NCBI GenBank assembly: GCA_007693485.1
Contig: REDM01000083.1
Span: 1-48,555, forward strand
DNA from: Spirochaetaceae bacterium
GTDB lineage: Bacteria; Spirochaetota; Spirochaetia; DSM-27196; PWMO01
Length of the DNA stretch: 48,555 nt
Reading direction: 5' to 3'
Every line of letters begins with the position of its first letter. Positions within the stretch are counted from its first letter, which is position 1. Positions 35,459-43,498 of this stretch are shown one piece after another. The notes beneath the pieces were generated by a model. It was given only the letters and a program-made list of their open reading frames with translations, did not search any database and was not told the origin of the DNA. Position numbers and translations under genes: made by a program.

Positions 35459-35677
35459 ATGAAACCCTTGACATCGCGACTTTCATCGAAAGGGCAGACC
35501 ACCATTCCCAAGCCGGTTCGCGACTCCTTGCGGATTGCCGCGGGAGATGCCGTCTCCTTCGAAGTGCGAGAAGATGAGGTAGTGCTGCGGAAGGTCCCGG
35601 TCGTGGATTTTGAGTGGGCAGGCGCCGTAGAGCAGACTCTCAGTGAATGGAACGACGACCTCGATGATGAGCTATGA
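35459..35677 (+). CDS. AbrB/SpoVT-type antitoxin
   Basis: A 72-residue protein with the swapped-hairpin AbrB DNA-binding domain: SRLSSKGQTTIPKPVRDSLRI, then GDAVSFEVREDEVVLRKV. The acidic tail (LSEWNDDLDDEL) probably wraps around the toxin. Such antitoxins bind their own promoter, which here carries a palindrome over the -10 box. The ATG at 35459 follows AAGGTAAGGA; a longer frame from 35381 would overlap the MocA-like gene and lacks the family start. It overlaps the toxin gene by 11 nt. Confidence 0.93.
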   Translation: MKPLTSRLSSKGQTTIPKPVRDSLRIAAGDAVSFEVREDEVVLRKVPVVDFEWAGAVEQTLSEWNDDLDDEL

Positions 35678-36014
35678 ACCCGGTGAGATCGTAGAAGTTC
35701 CGTTCCCGTTTGTCGAACGACCCATTCAGAAAGTGAGGCCGGCACTTGTGCTATCCTCGCCCGCATTCACCCAGGACTCCGGTGTCGTGGTTCTCGCAAT
35801 GATTACGAGCGCGCGGCGAAGCTCATGGACGAGCGACGTGAACATTGCCGACTGGGGTGAGGCTGGACTGAGAGCGCCGTCGGTTATCCGGTGGAAGGTG
35901 TTCTCCATTGACGTCGATCTGATCCTGAACCGACGGGGGGCGCTATCGCCGGCCGATCAAAAACAGACGTCAGCCGGATTTTGCCGCTGTTTTGCAGCGT
36001 ACACAGCCGGGTAG
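35667..36014 (+). CDS. PemK/MazF-type toxin
   Basis: A 115-residue protein of the PemK/MazF endoribonuclease fold. Motifs are GEIVEVPFPF (the SH3-like first strand), KVRPALVLS with the catalytic-region arginine, and VVVLAMITSARRSSWTSDVNI, then AGLRAPSVIRWKVFSID. These belong to the PemK-like subgroup whose members have W-x-x-D-V-x-I instead of the T-S of classic MazF. It would cleave mRNA when free of antitoxin. Two adjacent ATG codons (35664 and 35667) can start it. Both lie inside the antitoxin gene, which gives translational coupling. The C-terminus is intact, so the pair is probably active. Confidence 0.9.
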   Translation: MSYEPGEIVEVPFPFVERPIQKVRPALVLSSPAFTQDSGVVVLAMITSARRSSWTSDVNIADWGEAGLRAPSVIRWKVFSIDVDLILNRRGALSPADQKQTSAGFCRCFAAYTAG

Positions 36015-36062
36015 ATCGCAGGTGCACGGGTCGTGCGCGACCCTCGGCCGCTCGTGGTGCGC

Positions 36063-36091
36063 TTGCCGGACCCCGCCCATCGCGGTACGAT
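36063..36091 (+). promoter_or_regulatory. Promoter of the ABC importer operon
   Basis: TTGCCG (36063-36068) and TACGAT (36086-36091) are 17 nt apart. Transcription would start near 36098, leaving a leader of about 22 nt that includes GGAG before the ATG at 36120. The leader is too short for a cobalamin or molybdenum-cofactor riboswitch. Confidence 0.55.
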
Positions 36092-36119
36092 GGCGCATCA
36101 ACTCAACACGGAGTAGCCC

Positions 36120-37229
36120 ATGCATCCATCAACCGCTTCCCGGTTTTCCCATACGCTGTTTCTGACAGTCGCTCTCCTTCTGCTTACGGCAATGCCCCAC
36201 GCCGCGGCGCGCCCCATGGCGGAGGATCTGCCTACGCAAGTCGTCACCGATGCCCTCGGGCGGGAGGTGACAATCCCGCGGCCGGCGGAGCGGATCGCCC
36301 TCGGCGGGCGGGCGGTGATCATGACAGCGGGCGGGATCTATCTCTTTCCCGGCGCATCGCAGCGAATTGTTGGCATCGGCGACATCCAGCAGGGAAAGGG
36401 GAACTTCTTTGAGGCGATCGATCCCGCCTACGGCGAGAAGACGATCTTTCACCGCAACGTCGGCCCCGAGCAGATGGCTGCGGTGTTTCCCGACGTCGCC
36501 ATCCTGAAGTCGATCATGCGCGACGATCTCGGTGACGGGCTCGAGCGGCTCGGGGTGCCGGTGGTCTACATCGACCTCGAGACGCCCGAGCAGTACGAGC
36601 GCGATCTGCGGATCCTCGGGCGCGTCCTGGAGAACGAGTCTCGCGCCGAGGAGCTCATCGCGTTCTTCGCCGCACGGCGCGAGGCCATAGAGTCTCGGGT
36701 TCGCGACATCCCGCATTCAGAGCGGCCGCGGGTTCTCCTGCTCTCCTATACGGAAAGCGCCGGGGAACCGGTCTTCTCCATCCCTCCCCGTGACTGGCTC
36801 CAGACCGACCTGGTACGGATGGCGGGGGGGACCCCGGTCTGGGTTGAAGGAAACCCGGGGCGAGGCTGGCAACCGGTCTCGTTCGAGCAGATTGCAGCGT
36901 GGAATCCGGACGTGGTCACCATCGTCTCCTACCGGCAGCCGGTTGACCAGGTCGCCGCACGCACGCTGGCGCGCCCCGAGTGGCGCTCGCTGCGTGCGAC
37001 GCAGGATGGTCGCGTCTACGCCTTTCCGGGTGACTTCTACAGCTGGGATCAGCCCGACGTTCGCTGGGTATTGGGCCTTCAGTGGCTCGCAACGCGCCTG
37101 CATCCGCAGCGCTTCAGCGACCTGAACATGGAGAGCACCATGCGCGAGTTTTTCGCCTTTCTGTTCGGTATGACCGACACCCAGATCGACTCCATCATCG
37201 TGCCGCTGCTGGACGGCGACCTTCGTTGA
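36120..37229 (+). CDS. FecB/BtuF-type ABC transporter substrate-binding protein
   Basis: A 369-residue secreted binding protein of the helical-backbone cluster. A signal peptide (MHPSTASRFSHTLFLTVALL, cleavage near AAARP) is followed by VVTDALGREVTIPRPAERIAL, the usual start of iron-siderophore, heme and cobalamin binders. QMAAVFPDVAILKS and GVPVVYIDLETPEQY belong to the N-lobe. SFEQIAAWNPDVVTIV and VYAFPGDFYSWDQPDVRWVLGLQWLA belong to the C-lobe. The same family includes MolA, which binds molybdate. The position next to molybdenum enzyme and cofactor genes makes oxyanion binding worth considering. It is first in an operon with permease and ATPase. Confidence 0.87.
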   Translation: MHPSTASRFSHTLFLTVALLLLTAMPHAAARPMAEDLPTQVVTDALGREVTIPRPAERIALGGRAVIMTAGGIYLFPGASQRIVGIGDIQQGKGNFFEAIDPAYGEKTIFHRNVGPEQMAAVFPDVAILKSIMRDDLGDGLERLGVPVVYIDLETPEQYERDLRILGRVLENESRAEELIAFFAARREAIESRVRDIPHSERPRVLLLSYTESAGEPVFSIPPRDWLQTDLVRMAGGTPVWVEGNPGRGWQPVSFEQIAAWNPDVVTIVSYRQPVDQVAARTLARPEWRSLRATQDGRVYAFPGDFYSWDQPDVRWVLGLQWLATRLHPQRFSDLNMESTMREFFAFLFGMTDTQIDSIIVPLLDGDLR

Positions 37230-38236
37230 GTCAGGATTCCAACGGCGCCTTCTCACTGCGTCGGCGCGCGGCACTTGTCGCGGGCGCGGTGGTGGTGGTC
37301 GCGGTGCTCGCCGTTTTGATTGGCCGATATCCGCGCCCGGGATTCATCCCGCTGCAGGACCTCGGGCGTGATCCGCTTGCAGCGCGCATCCTCTTTGGGC
37401 TTCGGCTCCCGCGCGTGCTTGCCGCCCTGCTGGTGGGCGCAGCCCTCGCAGCATCGGGCACCGTGCTGCAGATGCTGTTTGCCAACCCACTGGTGGAGCC
37501 GGGGCTGGTGGGCGTCACCCAGGGTGCCGCCTTCGGGGCCGCGCTCGCCATTGTGGCCTTCTCGGCCCCACCGATTGTGGTGCAGCTGTCTGCCGCCTTC
37601 TTTGCCGCGGCGGGACTGGGGGTGTCGTACCACGTGGCACGAAAGATCCGCTTCGGCGGCTGGGTGCTTCGACTGGTGCTCTCCGGCATCGCGGTGTCGG
37701 CAATCTTCTCCGCGGGAGTCGGCATGTTGAAATACGTCGCGGACCCAATGGATCAGCTGCCGGCCATCACGTTCTGGATGCTCGGCGGGCTCTGGGCCAT
37801 TGGCTGGCGCGAACTGCTCTACCTGCTTCCCACGGTGCTGCCCGCCCTCGCGGTGCTCTTCGCGATGCGCTGGCGCGCCAACCTGCTCTCGCTCAACGAC
37901 CGCGTCGCCTTCTCCCTCGGCGCCGCACCCGGTCGCGAACGGCTGGTCCTGCTCGCATGCGCCACCGTGGCCACAGCGGCGGTCACCTCGGTCGCCGGCA
38001 TCGTCGGCTGGGTTGGCCTCCTGATCCCGCATATCGCGCGGAGGCTCTTCCGTGCCGACGGCCGCTGGTCGGTCCCCGCCTCCATCGGACTGGGGGCGGC
38101 CTTTGTTGCCGCCTGCGACACCATCGGCCGATCGCTCCTGCCCGGCGAAATCCCGCTGGGAATCCTGACGTCGCTGTTTGGAGCGGCAGGCTTTGTGATC
38201 CTGCTCGCCCGTCCCGGCTTCCGGATCGAGCGGTAG
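37226..38236 (+). CDS. FecCD/BtuC-type ABC transporter permease
   Basis: A 336-residue protein with about ten membrane helices. Family blocks include RLPRVLAALLVGAALAASGTVLQMLFANPLVEPGLVGVTQGAAFGA and VTSVAGIVGWVGLLIPHIARRLF, the latter holding the ATPase-coupling loop. The best start is TTG at 37226, which overlaps the upstream stop as TTGA and gives the family's usual length. No ATG fits, since the frame further upstream reads through the binding-protein gene in another frame. It forms the homodimeric pore of the importer. Confidence 0.9.
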   Translation: MSQDSNGAFSLRRRAALVAGAVVVVAVLAVLIGRYPRPGFIPLQDLGRDPLAARILFGLRLPRVLAALLVGAALAASGTVLQMLFANPLVEPGLVGVTQGAAFGAALAIVAFSAPPIVVQLSAAFFAAAGLGVSYHVARKIRFGGWVLRLVLSGIAVSAIFSAGVGMLKYVADPMDQLPAITFWMLGGLWAIGWRELLYLLPTVLPALAVLFAMRWRANLLSLNDRVAFSLGAAPGRERLVLLACATVATAAVTSVAGIVGWVGLLIPHIARRLFRADGRWSVPASIGLGAAFVAACDTIGRSLLPGEIPLGILTSLFGAAGFVILLARPGFRIER

Positions 38237-38257
38237 GAACGGAAGGAACAGATCGAA

Positions 38258-39100
38258 ATGAACCGTACATCAGAACCCACAGCACCCAGCGCTTCAACCC
38301 ACGATCCATCGTCCACCTCACCGATCATCAGCGTCAACCACGTCCGCTTTGGCTACGACGCGGCTGCGGCGCCCGTGTTGCGCGATCTCTGTCTCGACCT
38401 GCCCGGCGGCGTCGTGACCGCCCTCCTCGGACCCAATGGGTGCGGGAAGACCACCCTGCTCAACCTCTGCCTGGGGTGGCTGCAGCCACAGGCAGGAAGC
38501 ATCTCGCTGGGCGGCCGCCCGCTTACCGGTATCGCTCGTCGCGATATGGGCCGAGCGCTCTCCCTGGTTCCGCAGGACGAGCACGTTCCGTTCGAGTACT
38601 CGGTCCTCGAGTACGTGCTGCTCGGACGCGCGCCCCATCTGGGGACCCTGCAGATTCCCGACCGCAGCCACGTGCGCGCCGCCGAACAGGCGCTGGAGGC
38701 AGTGGGAGCGCTGGAATGGGCGGACCGCAGCGTCAACACCATCAGCGCCGGCGAGAAACAGCTGGTCATGGCGGCGCGTTCGCTCGCCCAGGAACCCTCG
38801 GTACTGCTGATGGACGAACCGTCGTCCCACCTCGACCCGGCCAATACCGCGCGACTGCTGGATCTCATCCGGCGGCTCTCGGCACGGGGCGTCACCGTGG
38901 TCTTCACCACCCACGATCCGGGTCTCGCGGCGGCCGCCGCACACACCGTCGCGCTGATGCGCGCCGGCGAGATCCTTTTCTGCGGGCCGGCGGACGACGC
39001 CATCACCAGTGAGCGGCTCTCCGCAACATACGGCGTGCCGATGGAAGTGCACGTTGTCCCCGGTGGCCGCCGTCTGGTGACCTGGCAGACCCGTTCCTGA
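38258..39100 (+). CDS. ABC transporter ATP-binding protein (FecE/BtuD type)
   Basis: A 280-residue ATPase. Walker A is GPNGCGKTT (58-66), the Q-loop SLVPQDEHVPFEYSVLEYVLLGR, the signature TISAGEKQLVMAARSLAQ (a variant of LSGGE with Ala for the first Gly), Walker B VLLMDEPSSHLD, and the H-loop FTTHD. The pattern VLEYVLLGRAPHLG is usual for siderophore and cobalamin importers. GGAAGGAA lies before the ATG at 38258, 21 nt after the permease stop. A Ser/Thr/Pro-rich head of 22 residues precedes the first strand. Together with the two upstream genes it makes a complete importer. Confidence 0.93.
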   Translation: MNRTSEPTAPSASTHDPSSTSPIISVNHVRFGYDAAAAPVLRDLCLDLPGGVVTALLGPNGCGKTTLLNLCLGWLQPQAGSISLGGRPLTGIARRDMGRALSLVPQDEHVPFEYSVLEYVLLGRAPHLGTLQIPDRSHVRAAEQALEAVGALEWADRSVNTISAGEKQLVMAARSLAQEPSVLLMDEPSSHLDPANTARLLDLIRRLSARGVTVVFTTHDPGLAAAAAHTVALMRAGEILFCGPADDAITSERLSATYGVPMEVHVVPGGRRLVTWQTRS

Positions 39101-39117
39101 CCTGGTACGCCTCTTCC

Positions 39118-39146
39118 TTGACGAGACGGGCCACTTTCGGGACAAT
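39118..39146 (+). promoter_or_regulatory. Promoter of the parvulin gene (leaderless type)
   Basis: TTGACG (39118-39123) and GACAAT (39141-39146) are 17 nt apart. The predicted start point lies about two nt before the ATG at 39155, and no ribosome binding site is present. This supports a leaderless transcript. Confidence 0.55.
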
Positions 39147-39154
39147 TCATCGCC

Positions 39155-39430
39155 ATGGAATGGAAAGCAAGTCATATCCTCGTTGCCAGTCAGGATCTCG
39201 CCCGGCGCCTGCGACAGGAGATCAAGCAGGGCGCGCGCTTTGAAGAGATGGCGAGAAAGCACTCCACCTGCCCGAGCAAGTCGAGCGGCGGAGACCTCGG
39301 TTGGTTTGGCGAGGGAAAGATGGTCAAGGCGTTTGAGGACGCCGTGAAGAAATTGGGAGTCGGTTCAATCAGCGATCCGGTCCGGACGCAGTTTGGCTAC
39401 CACATCATCAAGGTAACCGGCAAGCGATAG
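39155..39430 (+). CDS. Parvulin-type peptidyl-prolyl cis-trans isomerase
   Basis: A 91-residue single-domain parvulin, like E. coli PpiC (93 residues). It has [16 protein letters not shown], the catalytic-core block [36 protein letters not shown], and the closing [12 protein letters not shown]. There is no signal peptide or anchor, so it acts in the cytoplasm as a folding helper. It stands alone after the ABC operon with its own promoter. Its stop is six nt from the stop of the converging antiporter gene. Confidence 0.95.
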   Translation: MEWKASHILVASQDLARRLRQEIKQGARFEEMARKHSTCPSKSSGGDLGWFGEGKMVKAFEDAVKKLGVGSISDPVRTQFGYHIIKVTGKR

Positions 39431-39436
39431 CCCGAG

Positions 39437-41587
39437 TCAGGCACTCAACGTTCGGATCAGCTCCTGAGTTGACGATGCCTTCAGCGCCGCATCCAGCACG
39501 TTGGCGCGACCGCAGAGCGTCGCGATGGACGAGAGCAGCTGAAGGTGGGGGCCGCGGCTCTCTGTCGGCGACGCGATGAGAAAAATCAGCCGCGACGGCT
39601 GGTTGTCGATCGCGCCAAAGTCCACCCCACCGGGCGCAACTCCAACCGCCACGGCAATAGACTCGACTCCGTCGGTCTTGGCGTGCGGAATGGCGACACC
39701 CCGCTCCATACCGGTACTCACCGACCGCTCGCGCTCCAGTACATCCGAGAGCACGTGGTCACGGTCCTTCAGCTTCCCGGCTGCGTGCAGCAGATCGACC
39801 AACTCCTCGATCACCGCCTCGCGGGTTGCGCCCTTCAGTGGCAGCTGTGCGCAGGCGATATCCAGATGCGATGCAATCATTCGTTCACCCTTCCCCCCCG
39901 ACGCTGGTGCCGAAGCGATATCACGCCGGAGCGTCTCCGGCACCACCACGCTGGTGAGCCGACCGATGCGGTCGCTCACGTGCACCAGCACCTCGTAGAT
40001 CAGCGTCCTGGCCAGCGTAACATCACGCGCGTCCGAGCGCAGCTCGATTCTCGTCGGGAAATGCCGCAGCGAGAGAAAAACCTCGTCGCGGCGCATGCGG
40101 TAAACGGGATCGGCGAGCTCCATGCGGTGCACGAAGAACCCATCCTGCTCCGCGGCCCGGACAATGCCGGCAACCAGGAGCTCGGTCAGTTCAGGATTGG
40201 GGAGGTCGAGATCGGTGGTTACCTGCTCGCTTCGCCCCCAGCCGCCCCGTGTGCCCGATCCGCCGAAGCGAAAGGCCGCCGCAATCGCGGGGGATCCAAT
40301 CGCCACCGAGAATACCACCATCACCGCCATCACCTTGAATGCGGTGGGCGACAGTATCCCGGAGGCAAGGCCCACTGCGCCAATAATGAGGGCGATCTCA
40401 CCGCGAGGAACCGTTCCCAGACCGACGCGCAGCGCCCCCCACTTGCTGAAGCCGGTTGCAAGCGCGGGGATGCCGCCACCCAGCAGCTTGGCTGCGCCCG
40501 ACACCAGCGCAAACGCAATTCCCGGCAGCAGCACCTCGGGTGTGACCAGCACCCGGATATCGATGAGCATGCCCATGACCACGTAGAGCACCGGCACAAA
40601 GAAACTGGTGACCGGTGCGATCTTCTCGGTCAGCACGTCGGCCACGTCGGTACGGGAAAAGGCCAGGCCCAGGATGTAGGCGCCGATGATGGCGGCTACG
40701 CCGAAGGTCTCGAAGACGGCCGAGAGCACCAGGGCCAGCGCAACCGAGAGCATGGCAAAGACGTTGGGAGATGCGAACCGCCGGAAGGTCCGCGCGATGA
40801 GGGGAGCTGCCCAGACCGAGAGGAAGAATCCGCCAATCCAGACCACAAAGGCGATCAGCGCCACCGGGGCGGCGTGCGCCCAAGACGCCTGCGTGCCCGC
40901 CTGCGGATCCAGCGCCATCGCGATGGCGAGCACCACAATCGCGAGCCCATCCTGCAGCAGCGAACTGCCCACGATCGCCGCCCCTTCGGGTGAGCCGAGG
41001 CGGTGTTGAGAGTGCAGAATTCGCGCCTGCACCCCCAGCGACGTGGACACCGAGAGCGCCGCGAAAAAGAGCACCCGCTGGTCGGTCACGGGATACCCCA
41101 GGTAGAGCACCCCGACACCGGCACCAACCACCAGGGCCGCGGTCGCGCTTCCAATGGCTACGGCCATGCCCCGCGGGGACATCCGCTTGAACAGATGCGG
41201 GTCAGATTCCAACCCGACTGCCAGGATGTGGATCACCGCCCCCACCGCCGCAAAGGCGTAGAGCTGCAACGAGACCGAGAAGGGCCCGTCCGCAAGCGGA
41301 ATCAGGCCGTCGGGGAACCCCGGAACCGGCGTGGCGCCCAGCGCGTACGGACCGAGCAGCAGCCCAACGGTCACCTCTCCCAGCAGCGAAGGAAGGTGCA
41401 GCCGCTTGGCGACGGTTGCCCCGAGCCGGGCGAAGAGGATGATCACCCCAAGCTGCAGCAGCAGCCGCGTGATCTCGTGGGCCACGGCAATCTCCTGCAA
41501 CCCCTCGAAGGCGTACAGCGGCGCCGGAACACCAAGCGCCAGCACCAGCGCGATGCCAAAGGCTGGTGCGCGCCACTCAGAAGGCAC
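39437..41587 (-). CDS. CPA2-type cation/proton antiporter fused to a PTS EIIA-Ntr domain
   Basis: A 716-residue fusion. Residues ~25-425 form a 12-13-helix CPA2 antiporter (Kef/NapA type): VIILFARLGATVAKRLHLPSLLGEVTVGLLLGPYALG, then GSSLLQDGLAIVVLAIAMAL with the ion-binding Asp, and FSKWGALRVGLGTVPRGEIALIIGAVGLASGILS. Residues ~460-570 are a linker region that I cannot classify. Residues ~575-716 are a PTS EIIA type-2 domain with the phospho-acceptor H635 in GVAIPHAKTDGVESI. EIIA-Ntr proteins are known to control potassium and cation transporters, so the fusion may couple phosphorylation state to ion flux. The GTG at 41587 has GGAG seven nt upstream and overlaps the outer-membrane gene by 11 nt. 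An ATG at 41662 lies deep in that gene and is less likely. Confidence 0.9.
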   Translation of the reverse strand: MPSEWRAPAFGIALVLALGVPAPLYAFEGLQEIAVAHEITRLLLQLGVIILFARLGATVAKRLHLPSLLGEVTVGLLLGPYALGATPVPGFPDGLIPLADGPFSVSLQLYAFAAVGAVIHILAVGLESDPHLFKRMSPRGMAVAIGSATAALVVGAGVGVLYLGYPVTDQRVLFFAALSVSTSLGVQARILHSQHRLGSPEGAAIVGSSLLQDGLAIVVLAIAMALDPQAGTQASWAHAAPVALIAFVVWIGGFFLSVWAAPLIARTFRRFASPNVFAMLSVALALVLSAVFETFGVAAIIGAYILGLAFSRTDVADVLTEKIAPVTSFFVPVLYVVMGMLIDIRVLVTPEVLLPGIAFALVSGAAKLLGGGIPALATGFSKWGALRVGLGTVPRGEIALIIGAVGLASGILSPTAFKVMAVMVVFSVAIGSPAIAAAFRFGGSGTRGGWGRSEQVTTDLDLPNPELTELLVAGIVRAAEQDGFFVHRMELADPVYRMRRDEVFLSLRHFPTRIELRSDARDVTLARTLIYEVLVHVSDRIGRLTSVVVPETLRRDIASAPASGGKGERMIASHLDIACAQLPLKGATREAVIEELVDLLHAAGKLKDRDHVLSDVLERERSVSTGMERGVAIPHAKTDGVESIAVAVGVAPGGVDFGAIDNQPSRLIFLIASPTESRGPHLQLLSSIATLCGRANVLDAALKASSTQELIRTLSA

Positions 41588-42440
41588 CCGCGACTCCAAA
41601 GATATGGTACACGGTGCTTCCTGCGCTCGACTCCATCGCACTGAAGCGATACGAGACGCCAAGGTTCCGGGTGAAGAATACGTTGGTCATGATTGACGCC
41701 CGCGGCAGGAAGGTGTAGGGATCGAAGGCCGCGGAGTACTTCGCATCAATCTGCAGAAAACGCCACAGGTTGGCCCGTACGTTGATCCCCGCCAGAGCGT
41801 AGAGATCAATGTCATCGATTGATTCATCGATCGTCGTGCCCGGTGGTGGAAACGGCAGCCCGAACGATACATCTCCGCCCACGAAGTTCACCTCGCCCCC
41901 GACCCACGGGAAGATTACCACATTCGTCCGCGCATCGCCGAACGGAACCTGTCGGCCGGTTCGGAGGTACGGAGCGACCACCGAGGTCCTGAGGGTAAAG
42001 TCCTGAAGGTTCACTTCAGTGCCCATCGGAGAGACGGAGACGATGTTGTCCCCCGCGTCGATGTCGATCATCAGAAACTGCACGCCACCGCCGATCACCA
42101 GGTTTTCGATCTCACCGAGCGCAAAATAGAAATCCACGTTGGTGTGCAGCCCCCAGAGGGAGGCGTAGTTTACGTCCGGCGCGTGATAGAGAAACGCATT
42201 CGCCTGGAACTTCCCGGGGCGGATCCACTGCGCATAGAGACCAAGCATCAGGTCGGTGTCTTTCAGGCGGATGTCCCCGTTGGCAGACTCGCGCTCGTAC
42301 ACGCTTGTGACAAAGCCGGCGTATGGCGCGACGATGCGGATGTCCGTCGGTTGAGCTCCGGCGCTGAAGATCGGCACCATGAAGAGAAACACGGCTGCAA
42401 TTGCCCCAACGGTAATGGACTTCGCGATTTGGCGCAACAA
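41577..42440 (-). CDS. Probable outer-membrane beta-barrel protein
   Basis: A 287-residue protein with signal peptide (LLRQIAKSITVGAIAAVFLF, cleavage near SAGAQP). The rest alternates polar and hydrophobic residues with frequent aromatic ends of strands, such as LMLGLYAQWI, FQANAFLYHA and LGVSYRFSAM. It ends in VAGAF, a terminal phenylalanine as recognised by the barrel assembly machinery. I do not recognise a named family. The start is a TTG at 42440 with GGGAGG about 8 nt before it. The antiporter gene overlaps its end by 11 nt, so outer-membrane protein and inner-membrane antiporter are made together. It may be a surface or porin-like partner. Confidence 0.72.
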   Translation of the reverse strand: MLRQIAKSITVGAIAAVFLFMVPIFSAGAQPTDIRIVAPYAGFVTSVYERESANGDIRLKDTDLMLGLYAQWIRPGKFQANAFLYHAPDVNYASLWGLHTNVDFYFALGEIENLVIGGGVQFLMIDIDAGDNIVSVSPMGTEVNLQDFTLRTSVVAPYLRTGRQVPFGDARTNVVIFPWVGGEVNFVGGDVSFGLPFPPPGTTIDESIDDIDLYALAGINVRANLWRFLQIDAKYSAAFDPYTFLPRASIMTNVFFTRNLGVSYRFSAMESSAGSTVYHIFGVAGAF

Positions 42441-42572
42441 CGGCTACCCTCCCGGTGATTGACGTTCACCTTCGCCCAATGTACCGCGAGAGTCGAAACA
42501 GGGTCCACCACGCCGATCTCGAACGGGTCATGCGAAAAAAAAGCACAGGCTTTGGAACACTCGGAAACAGAA

Positions 42573-42597
42573 CCGGCCGTCCTTGTGGGACGGCCGG
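42573..42597 (-). terminator. Intrinsic terminator-like hairpin after the small Lys/Ala/Pro gene
   Basis: A perfect 10-bp stem (CCGGCCGTCC and GGACGGCCGG) with a five-nt loop. Read on the minus strand it is followed by TTCTGTTT, a modest T-rich tail. It lies 25 nt after the stop of the 31-codon gene and 132 nt before the outer-membrane gene start. The gap 42441-42572 also has an eight-T run near 42537 but no certain promoter. Confidence 0.65.
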
Positions 42598-42622
42598 ATG
42601 CGTGAGACAAGATGAGCGCCCG

Positions 42623-42718
42623 TTATTTCTTTTTGGGAGCGGGTTTCTTGTCAGCCTTGGGCGCGCTCTTTGACGGAGCAGCGGGAGCCGCGGGCTTCTT
42701 CTTGGGATCGTTACCCAT
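42623..42718 (-). CDS. Small basic Lys/Ala/Pro-rich protein (31 residues)
   Basis: An ATG at 42718 with AGGAGG ten nt upstream opens 31 codons ending in TAA at 42623. The peptide begins MGNDPKKKPAAPAAP and ends KKPAPKKK: ten lysines, nine alanines and seven prolines, with no hydrophobic core. Its composition resembles histone-H1-like tails, so nucleic-acid binding is possible but unproven. A terminator hairpin follows directly. This frame is well below usual gene-finder limits. The good ribosome binding site, biased composition and terminator make it a likely real gene. A possible -10 box TTTAAT lies at 42763-42758; it may also be read through from lrgAB. Confidence 0.68.
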   Translation of the reverse strand: MGNDPKKKPAAPAAPSKSAPKADKKPAPKKK

Positions 42719-42734
42719 CGCTTCTGAGCCTCCT

Positions 42735-42753
42735 GGAAACCTTACTGGTTTCC
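42735..42753 (-). other. Small hairpin just before the ribosome binding site of the 31-codon gene
   Basis: GGAAACC and GGTTTCC pair over seven bp with a five-nt loop, ending next to the AGGAGG of the small gene. There is no T-tract, so it is not an intrinsic terminator. It could mark a processing site or shield the ribosome binding site. Confidence 0.45.
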
Positions 42754-42796
42754 ACTCATTAAACCTTGACCTGAGCAAAAGGTAACGCGGGTTTTG

Positions 42797-43498
42797 TCAT
42801 CCGAGGAGGAAATTTACCAGAAACGGCGTCAGGATGGCGGTCAAAATACCACACAGACATATACCCAATCCTGCCGCCGCTCCCTGCAGCTGCCCCTCTT
42901 CCAGCGAACGGGCCGTACCGATGCCGTGGGCGGCGCTGCCCATCGCCAGACCAAAGGCAATGGGATGGGTGACGCCAAACAGCCGTAGAATCACCGGTCC
43001 AACCACGGCTCCGTAGATTCCCGTGAGCACCACAAACACCGCCGTCAAGGGTGCGTCTCCGCCGATCCCTTCGGCGACGGCGATCGCGATTGGGGTGGTA
43101 ACACTCTTGGGCGCAAGCGCCCGAACCACCACGTCCGGGGCTCCCATCATCAGAGGCGGCACCACCGCCGCCACAATCCCCACGGCGCTGCCGAAGAACA
43201 CCACGGAGAGCATCATCGGCGCCGACCGCTTCATCTCCTGCAGACGGACGTAGAGCGGCACCCCCAACGCGACAACCGACGGGCCAAGAAAGAACGAGAT
43301 GAGCCGACCACCTTCCATATAGGTCTGGTAGTCGGTATCCGTCAGCCGCAGAATCAGAATCAGCAGGGCTCCGGTGACCATGACCGGATGAAGCAGGGGA
43401 AACCGCACGCGCTGGTAGAGCGGTTTGGCCAGCACGTAGAGCAGGAGCGACACCGCGACCCAGAGCACGGGTTGAGGAATGACGGGTGGGAAGGTCAC
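42797..43498 (-). CDS. lrgB: LrgB/CidB family membrane protein
   Basis: A 233-residue integral membrane protein of the LrgB family. Typical blocks are FPLLHPVMVTGALLILILRL, YMEGGRLISFFLGPSVVALGVPLY, ALAPKSVTTPIAIAVAEGIGG (the family hallmark) and GLAMGSAAHGIGTARSLEEG. LrgAB/CidAB proteins resemble holins. They modulate murein hydrolase export and cell lysis, and in several species transport pyruvate or small organic acids. The GTG at 43498 shares GTGA with the lrgA stop, so both are co-translated. Confidence 0.95.
   Translation of the reverse strand: MTFPPVIPQPVLWVAVSLLLYVLAKPLYQRVRFPLLHPVMVTGALLILILRLTDTDYQTYMEGGRLISFFLGPSVVALGVPLYVRLQEMKRSAPMMLSVVFFGSAVGIVAAVVPPLMMGAPDVVVRALAPKSVTTPIAIAVAEGIGGDAPLTAVFVVLTGIYGAVVGPVILRLFGVTHPIAFGLAMGSAAHGIGTARSLEEGQLQGAAAGLGICLCGILTAILTPFLVNFLLG

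Noticed and set aside
36015-36119. Cobalamin or molybdenum-cofactor riboswitch before the ABC importer
   Set aside because: The predicted leader is only about 22 nt and no conserved riboswitch core is visible in the gap.
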